Positions 47,101 to 59,100 of a stretch of DNA of 64,000 nt are shown here, piece by piece. Within the stretch, counting starts at the first letter, position 1, and the number at the start of each line of letters is the position of its first letter. Position numbers and translations under genes: made by a program. Origin of the DNA: Mya arenaria (lineage: Eukaryota > Mollusca > Bivalvia > Myida > Myidae); NCBI RefSeq assembly GCF_026914265.1, contig NC_069124.1, positions 25,306,489-25,370,488 on the forward strand. Direction: 5' to 3'. Under the pieces are notes generated by a model that saw only the letters and a program-made list of their open reading frames with translations, had not been told where the DNA came from and made no database searches.

Positions 47101-50100
47101 ATTATTATTAATATCATTATTTTTATCATCAATATTATTTTTAATGTTAAAAACACCAAACCCAAAACCATGATGAATACAAAGTATTAGTGATTACGGG
47201 GTGCTAGTAATGTTACTGTTCATCAATTTAAATTCTGAGTGTTTTATATTTAAATTCACAAGGCTTTGCAAATAAGTCAAACCAAGCATAATAATAATTA
47301 CGGTAATCCTTGTTTTCCAATGATTACATACCAAAGTGGCAAATGTTAAAACTAACGAAACAGGGCAAAAACAGGAATGTGTGAAAAAACAACCCTGCAG
47401 AATGAAATAAATTTACAGTACGCAGTGAAAAAGATTGAAGAAGACAATAGCTGGTTACCTCCTCGTCCAAACTATTGGCATACGAGGTGTCAGCATCACT
47501 GAGGGCTTTAGCTTCTTTCCGCAGCTGTTAACATGAAAGTCACAAGGTTTTAGTGAGGTTAAGTGGGGAGTCAGGGGCCACATTCAATAAACAAACTTAA
47601 CCTAACGATAATGATTACAGTGTTCTCAATGGAATGTAAATCTATGACCCCAACCCACCCTGATATTAATTCACTTAGATTAAATGTATTCTTCTGATAA
47701 CAAAGTACTCCTGTTACAGTGTGTGTATACCATGTGATAAACTGTGTCATACATGCTGCGCTGGAAGGCAATATTTTGCTTCAAATGAAGACTTTAAACA
47801 AAGTTTACTTTACTGTTTCTTCGCTATTTTAAATGACACCTAGTGCAGTCTACGCCACTTAGAGTACACACCCCTTCGGTCTCTTACCAGTGTTTGATCT
47901 AGAGTTAAGTTCTTAAAAAACCTCTTCACTAAACCACTGCCTGATATAGTGTTGTCAAAATGTTATTTTTGAAACAGGTCTATCAAAGTGTTTGAAAAAC
48001 TAATCACCTTATCAAACTACGGTAAATGATGAAGATGGGGCTTTTAAAGCAGCCTATACTGCCATTTGTTTCATTTAAAATGGCGAAGAAAATAATAGTT
48101 ATCTTTGTTTAAAGTCTTAATTCAAAGAAAAATATTACCTTCCAACCTAGCATTTGTGACGTAATTTATAACGTGGTATACACACACTGTGTTAGATTAT
48201 CATGAGGGCAGTTATCGTAAGACTTAGCATCGTATCAGTATTTGAATTAAACTTATGGAATCACTTGGAAGCTTGTCTAAGAGACTAAAAATTATGAAAA
48301 AACTATATAGAATACTGACCCCGACCACACATGCTCGGGGTTGAAAACTAGGCTAGAGGGGTCTTCATAAACGACAATCAAATATCTCAATCTTTGTGCA
48401 TTAGTACCAAAACCACATTCAAATACAATTTCGATACTATGCTTATTTCTTTGTTTTTCTTAATTGGTCATGCTTCAAATGATTCAATATAGACTTAAAA
48501 TAGTTACTGCGATATGAAAATGAATGTTTTGGATGAAGATCAGCGCAAAAAGCAGAAGTAATGATAAAAACCAGGCTGAGTCTGTTTCTGTTTTTCAGTC
48601 AGGAAAGACGCATAATTCAACAACTATTAAAGCCATAGCGATGAGCCTTGATATAGATATTCATACTGTATACTGGCAACATCTGTACCAAGTTTCATTT
48701 CATTATCATAAAAAACTAATAGAAATAGACAACGACTTTTTCTTACAACACAAAAGCAATCACAATACTTCCACCTTTTTCTTCTAATAACAGACAAGAT
48801 ATGCTTATGGTCATTGAAGAGAATAGATCTATAAACTATAAGACCAGAGAAAATTTGTTGATCAAGAGGTGGTCTAAACTAGAAAGATGTGCTGAAACTA
48901 AAAAATATTTTACGTACTTTAAATATAAAACCAGCCCACCCATCCCATCTCTTATCTGGCCTTATAATGATACAGTGCATGATGATTTTTCTACCAAAGT
49001 AACGTGCAATCTTATCCCATCCACATGCATCCCACAATTCAACCCGACAATGCACAAACAATGGTCATGACTCTCTACCTACCCTCTTCTTCTCCTTGCG
49101 TTCCCGTTCCTTGTCCGGTGAGACGCTCTGTTGGACGATAAAGAAAATTGTGTCAATATTCAACCAAGAACATGAGAATTAACAGTATTTTATTGCCAAT
49201 TTTTTTCTGCATTCTCTGTGGAGCGGATGCCAATGCTTGTTTGTTTGGTTTTTGTCAGTAAAAGGGTGCATAATTCAAACATTGTTGAAGACAAACGTGT
49301 CCATTTATACATGTGCATATTGTCACTAGCAACATGTGTTCCAAGTTTCATTTGAATATCTTAAAACGCTTTATAAGTTATGGCCAAGGTCAAGGTTTTT
49401 GCAAGCCGATGACCATGACAACTAGGCCAAGGCCATTACCTTGACCTTTATTTTTCTTCAAAAAAAAGAACAGACAACCCAATAAATGGAGACAATATAA
49501 CTTTATATGTATTAACATTATTAATACGAACATGTGTAAAAGTTTCATCTAATACCAAGATATAAGTAATGCAATCCCTGTATGTACTTGATCATAATAC
49601 GAAATGATTGTCCTCATAAAATCCCGATAACAAACATTCAAAATATCCCTCATGTCTACTTTTTGAAACGAATCCTGGCAATTGGTGGAATTCAAATTTC
49701 TTTTTTGGGGATAAAATTTCTTTTTTATTCCAAAATGATCAGAGTTATTGTGCTATTGTCACCAGGTCACAACATATAAATAATTTGTTTGGCATGTCCC
49801 TTCACACATTTGACGGTATCGGTAGGTTGGTTTTTTTTGTATGATTTTTTTTTTTTTTAATTCAGCAATGAAAACAAACAAATAAATTATGACCACAAGA
49901 GACTATAAAAAGTATTCCCATGGAAGGTGTTTGTGTTAGTTGGTCGAGAAACGCCAATTTTATTTGTTTTATTAATTCTTGCCTAATGATGACTTTTCTA
50001 CTGGATTTTTAACTTACGTGTCTGTGGCGGGATTTAGACGAAGATCCCAAATCCTCCTAGAATGACAAAACATGGCAATATTCTTCCATTAACACAAACA

Positions 50101-53100
50101 CAGCGTTCAAGCACAGTCCTGTGTTGAACACAGACAGCACCGCACACGCAAGCACCAGCAAACTGCCCGCTGTTCTCAGCTCGTTGACAATGGCGTTGAA
50201 TGATGAACATCGATATTTCAACCCTGATCCATCAGACTGAATTAATATGTAGTTGCCCACTATATAGAGTATTGCATTTGAGGCAGCACTGGGCTAGATG
50301 TTGTTCTATGGAATTCTGGTGTCTATATGAGCTGAAAATCCTGAAATCTAACCCTTGCATACACATTGCAAAATATGGCATAGTAATATATTACAGGCAA
50401 GATAGGTCTTAAAAAAAACCCATAACAATAGAAAAACATTGCACATAGATTTGGATAAAAATATTAAGACACAAGTTTAACTATGATAACAAATGAGATC
50501 ATTTATCAATTTTTGAACACATTCTGTATAAAATGTCATAATAGCATTTAAAAAACAGTCGTGTCATTAAAGCATTAAAAAACAGTCTTGAAATTTTTTT
50601 ATAGAACATAAAAACAATTCACACGACAACTTAAATATTTAGGCAGATCTGTAGAATTAAGGTTTTAGTGTTTTAGCAAATAATTCAACAGGTACATACA
50701 CTAAAAACAATTCACACAACCTCAAATATAAAATGTATTGACTTTATACATCAACACAATAAAAACAGGTAAAAAAAATAAAACAATCTTAACAGTTTTC
50801 AGTCATTGTTTATTTGAAATTTCAGTAATAATATGGGAAAAATCTATGCTCACTCACACCTTAACTGAAGAAGTTTGAATATAAAGAGTATGCTTCGTAA
50901 AAGACTAGTGATATAAACAAGAATACAGACAAATATTATAACAACAATCTCAACATCAATTATATGATAGATAGAAGACAAAACATAATAAGAGCACCAC
51001 AAATGGATGTCAATACTCTTCTGTATTTTTTAAGTCCATAAAGAAGCACAACTTTTAAAGGCATAGTAATGGGCCTTAATACCAAAAAGATTTGTCACAA
51101 AGAATTTTTGTGCGAAGTTTGGTTAGAATATCTTGATGTTTTTTTTTTAATATTGCCAAGGTTACAGCTTTAGCATAATGTCATGGTCAACGCCACAAAT
51201 GCAAAGACAAAATTTACGACTATAATTCCTAGTCAGTTAAGGGGCACAACTGTTTATAAAGCCAGAGATATGGGCCTTGATACAAATAAGTTTGTTGTCA
51301 CTGGGAACTTGTGTGCAAAGTTTCATGGTGATATCTCGATATATTTTGTAATATCGCCAAGGTTACAGCTTTTGCATAATGTCAAGAGCAACAACACAAA
51401 GGCAAGGACATTACTCAGGACTATAACAGTTCGAAAAATGGACAAGATACAATTGGTGAGTAACAATGTGTTTTTTGTTCCATTTTATCTATCAACAAGA
51501 TATTGAAATCACTGAAGATGCTCCATTGCATCCTGATGGTCTTTAAAAAGCATTTAAGAAATCGAGTCACGAGAGATTCATGTATTCTTAATACATATTA
51601 AAATAGTAATAGTCATAAATGTTCAACCACAGAAGTTTAGCTAATACTTGCTATGAAAACCTGACTGGTATGTAAATAAAGTACCTTCAAATAAAGTATA
51701 TCAATGAAAATATTAGTGCAAAAACTTCCAAAATGATTTCTTGGCTAATGTGTTAAAAGAAAACATGCAAATACATACATGTATACATTATAACAAAATA
51801 TGATAATTCAACAAAAATGATATACTTCCAGTTAATATACGATAGAAAAACAGGGTAATGCAATATTACATAAATTACTTATTCCACGTTTAACAATTCC
51901 TGAGAAATACTAAATCTTGCAGCATATTTATTTACATGTAAATTTCCCTATGAAAGCACCATGTGAACTATTGAAAGCCCTTTAAACACATTCATTTGCA
52001 AGACATTAAGAAATATTATCTCTAAATTATTGCATTTTTATCTCTAAATTATTGCATTTTTATCAAATTTATTTGAAAGTATTATGGCTTTATGAGACAC
52101 TTGTACTGGCCTTATAATTCTATAAATGACTTTTGGACTTTCTGACTCTTGGTTCATTCTATGTTGACATTCTATTTAGTGATTTAGAGAAACTTCCTTC
52201 ATGTGTATTAAGGAGTGACTTAAGAATTTCAAAGGAGTCCCTTCCATGTGTGGGTAAGAAAGGGCAACTTTCATTTTACTGCCATTTAATTATTCCAAGG
52301 AGTGACTTTCCGCAAATAAATTCCAGAGTGACTTTCTTTGCGACAGTTCCAAGGAGTGACTTTTTGCATACAAATTCCGAAGAGTGACTTTTGCCAGAGT
52401 TGCAATTGGTGGTTTCTGCATACGAGTTCTAAAAAGTGACTTATCAGCAAGAGTTTCAAGGATTGAATTTCTGAATACAAGTTTCAATGAGTGACTTTCT
52501 TTGCAATAATTCCAAGGAGTGACTTTCTCCATACAAATTATTAAGTGAGTGTCTATCTGCATACAAATTCCAAAGAGTGACTTTCTTTGTCAGTGATCCA
52601 AGGGGTGATTTTCTGCATACAAGTTCCAAAAGAGTGACTTTCTATGTAGGAAATCAAAGTGGTGATTTTCTGCATACAAGTTCCAAAAGAGTGACTTTCT
52701 TTGTAGGAAATCAAAGTGGTGATTTTCTGCATACAAGTTCCAAAAGAGTGACTTTCTTTGTAGGAAATCAAAGTGGTGATTTTCTGCATACAAGTTCCAA
52801 AAAAGTGACTTTCTTTGTAGGAGATCCATGGGTTGACTTCCTGCATACAAGTTCCAAAAGAGTGACTTTCTTTGTAGGAAATCAAAGTGGTGATTTTCTG
52901 CATACAAGTTCCAAAAGAGTGACTTTCTTTGTAGGAGATCCATGGGTTGACTTCCTGCATACAAGTTCCAAAAGAGTGACTTTTTGTAGGACATCCATGG
53001 GGTGACTTCCTGCATACAAGTTCCAAAAGAGTGACTTTCTTTGTAGGAGATCCATGAGGTGACATCCTGCATACAAGTTCCAAAAGAGTGACTTTCTTTG

Positions 53101-56100
53101 TAGGAGATCCATGAGGTGACATCCTGCATACAAGATCCAAAAAAGTGACTTTCTTTGTAGGAGATCCAAGGGGTGATTTTCTGCATACAAGTTCAAAAGA
53201 GTGACTTTCTTTATAATCAAATGATTAACTTCAGGCAAACAAGTTTCAACAAATGCCTTTAGGCTAACAGTTTTATTGAGTAGCATGCTGCATACAAAGA
53301 GGGACTTTCCTTATGTTAGCTTAATGGAGAGAAGTTTTGGACACAAATTTCAAGAAGTGACTTTCTTTGACATAGTTTTCAGGAGGGACATTCTGCAAGC
53401 AGGTTTATATGAGCAACTCTCTTCATGTGTATCAAGGAGTGACTTTCTTCAAATGTGTTTCAAGGAGTGACTTTCTGCTTACTAGGATCAAGGAGTGACT
53501 TTCTTCATAGTTCTATAGGTAATTTCTTTTAAAGCAAAAGAGGTTTTATAGAGAGACTTTCTATGATCAGGTTTCCAAGTGGCTTTTCTTTAAATGTGTA
53601 TCAAGGAGTGACTTTCAACATGCTAGTCCCTAGGGGTAGTTGACTTTCTCCACAGTTCAATGACTTACTTTCTGCATACAAGTTCCAAGGAGTGACTTTC
53701 TTCATCATTCAAGGAGTGACCTTATTCATCATTTAGGAGTGACCTTATTCATTATTTAGGAGTGACCTTCATTATTCAAGGAGTGACCTTCTTCATCATT
53801 CAAGGAATGCCCTTCTTCATAATTTGAGGAGTAACTTTCTTCATCATTGGTGGAGTAACCTTCTTCATCATTCGAGGAGTTACCTTATTCATCATTCAAG
53901 GAGTGACTTTCTTCATCATTCGAAGAGTGCCCTTCTTCATAATTCGCGTTGTGACTATCATCATTCGATGAGTGCCCTTCTTCATACTTCCAGGAGTGAC
54001 TTTCTTCATCATTTGAGGAGTGACTTTCTTCATCATTTGAGGAGTGACCTTATTCATCATTTGAGGAGTGACATTCTTCATCATTTGAGAAGTGACCTTA
54101 TTCATCATTTATTTGAGGAGTGACCTTCATCATTTATTTGAGGAGAGACCTTCTTCATCATTTGAGGAGTGATCTTCTTCATCATTTGAGGAATGGCCTT
54201 CCTCATCATTTCAGGAGTGACCTTCTTCATCATTCGAGGACTGACCATTATCCTTCAAGGAGTGACTTTCTTGATATTTTAAGAAGTATCTTCATAGTTA
54301 GCGTGAGATCCTGCAAACCAGTTCGAAGGTGAGTTTAAAGTTACAGGAGTGCTTTTCTGAATACAATATCCAATGAGTGTTGTTTTTCTAATAGGTCCAG
54401 TGGGAATTTCTGCATAACTTCCAAATGGTGACTTTCTTCAAATAAGTTCCCAAGAAGTGACTTTCTTCATAGTTCAAAGAGAGACCTTCTGCATATAAGT
54501 TCAAAGAAGTGACTTTAAATATATCAAGGAGTGTGTTTTCTCACTTTCTTCTTAGTTCAAGGAGTGACTTTCTTCTTTGTTCGAGGAATGACCTTCTTCT
54601 TAGTTCAAGGAGTGAATTTCTGCATACAAGTTCAAAGGAGTGGCTTTCTTCTTTGTTCGAGGAATGACCTTCTTCATAGTTCAAGGAGTGAATTTCTGCA
54701 TACAAGTTCAAAGGAGTGGCTTTCTTCTTTGTTCAAGGAGTGACTTTCTTCTTAGCTCACCGAGTGAATTTCTGCATACAAGTTCAAAGGAGTGACTTTC
54801 TTCTTAGTTCAAGGAGTGACTTTCTTCTTAGCTCAAGGATTGAATTTCTGCATACAAGTTCAAAGGAGTGACTTTCTTCTTAGTTCATGGAGTGTCTTTC
54901 TTCTTAGATTAAGGAGTGTCTTTCTTCTAAGTTCATGGAGTAAATTTCTGCATACAGTCAATCAGTGAGCTTCATTAGTCAAGGAGTGACATTCTTCATC
55001 GTCCAAGAAGTGACTTTCTTCATAGTTCAAGGAGTGTCTTTCTATAAGTTCCTATGAGAAGCTATCTTTGTAATTTGAAAGGTGACTTTCATAATTAAAG
55101 GACTGAGCTTCTTCCTCCTTCAGAGAGTGACTGTCTGCATACGAGTTCAAGTGAGACTTCTAATTACTTTGAAGGAAAAACTTTCTGCATAATTCAAAAA
55201 TGTGACTTTCCTTTCTTCTGAAGATAAAATGCTATATAGGAAGTGGTCATGTCATTGATTTTATTTAATAGTTGCATTATAAATACTGGCTGGTTCCTTC
55301 CAAGTCTATCTTAAATCCATGGCAGTTCAGCATTTTTCCTCCAGAGCTTTCTTTCAAATGGATGGAGAGCATTATTTGCTGCATTCATGTAGTAAATCAA
55401 AAATTCATTGTTTTCAATTCCAATTTTCATTTATCTCGCTGTCTTTTTGATAATGTCTCTTTGCTTTTCATATATTCGTTGCATTGTTGTGTTAAATCCT
55501 CTTGTGCATTTACTTTCCATTTAGTATTGGCTCTGACAGGTAAACCGTTCCGTTCCTTTCTATTTCATCGACAAACAGACATAGATCAGATTTATTCTTT
55601 CCTTATTTGTAATCTTCACACTCATAGCAAGCAACGTCCATGTAATTTATCATGTGCGTGCAATAAATAGACCTTTTACCAACTGTGCATGTGCGATAGT
55701 TAAATAAGACTCCCTCCACCAACTGTTTCGCTGATATCATTTTGCCCATTTCAAAACTTTTTCCTTTTTTGTCAATCCATAACTTCTTAAACTTTCAACC
55801 GTCCATCACCTATCAATGCAAGCTTATTCCCTAGAATGCACCAATATCTCAAATTTTCAACACCAAAAGTTCATGGCCTATTATTAGTCTTATATCTTGG
55901 CAAAAACTAGCTTTCTTACATGAGTAACTTTTATGATTACTGGTAAATAGTCCAAAAGGCCCTAACAGACACAGTTGCTTTCAAGTAGCTGCAGGTGCTT
56001 TCATCATTTCCATGGTAACGACTTTGACCCCATCTGAGGACGACAAAGGCAGGTTGGTTGTAACCTCCATCAAGGGTGAATACTCGTCACCTATACTAAC

Positions 56101-59100
56101 CTTGGAAGTGGACGCAATGGCCTCTGTTTTCCTACGTTTTGTATCTGAAAGTAGAACAGGGTAAATTTATTACAGATATATACAACTGGTTAGAATCTTA
56201 AAGTAGCAATTGATGTTTACAAGTATCTCTAATTCTGACCCATTTTTATTTTTAATTTAAACTCTATTAAGCAGATACTAAAGTGCAAGTACAAATATGG
56301 TGTGATATTAATTGAAGTTTTTTTGTAATATACAGTGGTATAAAGTAAAAAAAAATCTGAGGAAAGTAACTTTTAGCAAAAGCTTAAAACACACACACAC
56401 TATAATTATGGAATGTACGAAAAAGTCTACTTTATTTCCCAAATCGTACATGTTAATGTGTCCACAATACAAGAGCACTGCAAAAGAACAGTCAAACTCA
56501 ACTCAATAAATCTATTCACCGGATTAATGAAACTTGCTCAACATGTGCATATGTCATAGGGAACACAGGCATTAAGTTTGATGCTAATAAATTTAGCTGT
56601 TTTTGAGTTATGACCAAAGTTAAAGTTAAAGGTCAAGTTTTTTTAATCCAACATGGTACCATAGCACCATCTCAACTTTTTTGGCCAAAAAAAACCCCAT
56701 ATTTAATAAATATACGTATTATAAAACCCCTCCTCCACCCACCTCTCTCCTCAGCTCTGCGTGGAGAGGCCTCTGGCGTTTGTCTGTGGGAGCCGTGACT
56801 GCTGTTGGAAGCTGCTTCTGCGTCGCGATGGTCCCGATACATCACCTCCTTCGCTGCCTCCTCTGGGCTGTAACTGCGCTTAAGTTTCCGATCGTGTTTC
56901 TCCTTCCTCCCTTCCTTCTCATGGCGGTCTGTGAAAAACAACAGCATGTATATTCTCTTTATCATAACTGTCAAACATGGGCAGTAAATACTCTTTGTCA
57001 TAACTTATGGCCATTTTAATAATACTGTCAGTATTACACCACATTTTTATTATAACCAGATTTCCACACAAGATTGTAATGTTTCTAATCTATTTCTCAA
57101 GGCACAACAAAGATTTTGTTTGTATATATAATGGCTGTAACATGCTGTTTCAGGATGAAATGTTAATGGACCAGTTTGTACATAATAGTGCATACTTTTT
57201 CTAAGTCTTCTATAAATCATTTTTGTTGAAATGTTTTAAAATCACCAAAATGGGAACAAAGCAAGTGCATACATCAATTTTCCATGTTGTTAGCCAAGAT
57301 AAGCATATAGTAAAACATGTTGGCTGAATCACACAAGTAAGTTAGGGGCTCCTTATAGCATAAAAAATACCTGTTCAAGAGTTTTTGACATTTTAAGCTT
57401 AGAGCCATATACTGCAACTGGAGGCTTTCCTGGATACAAGTGTTCTACCCTACCTGTTGGCCAGTATTTAAGCTGCAATTTTGATTTACTTTTACATTTC
57501 ATATCATCATCCTGTGCAATAAGACCAACCATACCTTTCGTCTCTTCCTTCATCCGCTCCAGCTTGGCTCGCAGCTTCTCCTCCTTGTCTCTCACATCTT
57601 TCCCTTTTGGCTCATCCCCATCTTTCTCGACCTTGACTTTCAGCCTTTCCTTTTCTCCCTTCTTCTCTTTTCCCTTCTCTTTCCTATCAGACCGAAGATT
57701 TTCACTCTCTTCTGGAGGCTCAACTTTTTCTTGCTTCACCTTCAACTTCAAGGGCGTTACGATATCTGACTTGTCTTCACGTTTGATCTTTACTTTGTGA
57801 GTATCTATCTTCTCTTCTTTAGCTTTAATCCCCTTTTCATCCTTCCTTGTAGCTTTGTCATCCTTGGATTTGTCCATCTTATCTTCAGATCTAGCCTTGT
57901 CCGGTTCAGCCAACTTTTCAGATTTTTCTTTCTCCTTTTTGTCCTTTGAACCACTTGCTTTTGAACTGGAAAATGTAAATATGATTCATAACATCATTCG
58001 AGATCATACATACAATGTTAATTGGCATTTAACATTCATACTAACCACCTGACAGTAAGCTGATATAAACATTGGCAATGGATGGGAGTGGTCCAGTAGC
58101 ACAGGTGTTGATCTATATCATAGGATACATCCACTACTAAAAGTTCACATTCAACTCATAAATGAGTCAAAATAACAAAAAATCTGACGATATATTATTC
58201 TCTTTTACAAATTAAACATACACACCAACATGTATTTATACAGGTTGAAATATTTATTTCTTAGGGCTTAATTTTCAGCTTATATGCAAACATTGATTTT
58301 TTTCTATGTCTACAATATGTTATTCCATTTATAATGCTCAAGTTCCTTTAAATCCTAACACTTTTCAAAGTAATACAGAACCATACATTCACAAAAATGC
58401 TCGTACAGTATCAAAATTTGTGCATGAAAAATTATCACTCCCTCATGAATAATACCTTGCAAGTGTGACTTCCTTCTTCTCTGTAGCTGTGCTGCTGTTG
58501 GACTTCTTTGCATCAACAGGTGAGTCACGCCCTTTCTCCTCAGAGCGAGCTTTTTCCAGAGTCTTCTCTGCTTTGTCTGTTTTTGTTTTTTTAGGCTCCT
58601 TTTCTTTTGAAGCGCTGCTCCCTGGAGGTAAATATGGGCTTGTAGAAATGATGCAAAAGAGTTTCAAAGAACAAGAACACAGCAAGCGGAAGCAAATGCT
58701 CGTCTGATTGTGTCATCTTCTAATGTTAAAAGTGGCCAAACAGCCATTAAACCCCAAGTTAAATGCTTTGCTACATATGTGCATATTGTCTTTGGTAATA
58801 CAGTCCAACCCATATGCTAGAAGCAGGAATGCTTACATTCAGTATAAAGAAATCAGTCCTTTACATCCAGTTTGAGCCAACAAGGAAATAGAGCCAACTG
58901 GGTTTGACTGTGTGTTAAATAAGTTTCATTTGAATAACCTCAATGTTTTTTAATCATACCATGGTTCAAATTTTCACAGACCAACAATGACAACAAAGTC
59001 GATGGACAATGGGGCCACACAACTGTATACATATATGTCATTGTTAAAGCTGTACTCTCACAGATTGATAGTTTTTTCTATAGAACAGATCTTAATTGTT

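Noticed and set aside
52553-53186. Open frames of up to 198 codons on both strands in the THOC2 intron
   Set aside because: They arise from a 57-bp period; each is a repeat of the same 19 residues and none resembles a known protein.
55272-55670. 132-codon plus-strand open frame
   Set aside because: It has a hydrophobic, Cys-rich composition typical of AT-rich antisense DNA, no recognised domain, and lies in an intron of THOC2 on the opposite strand.
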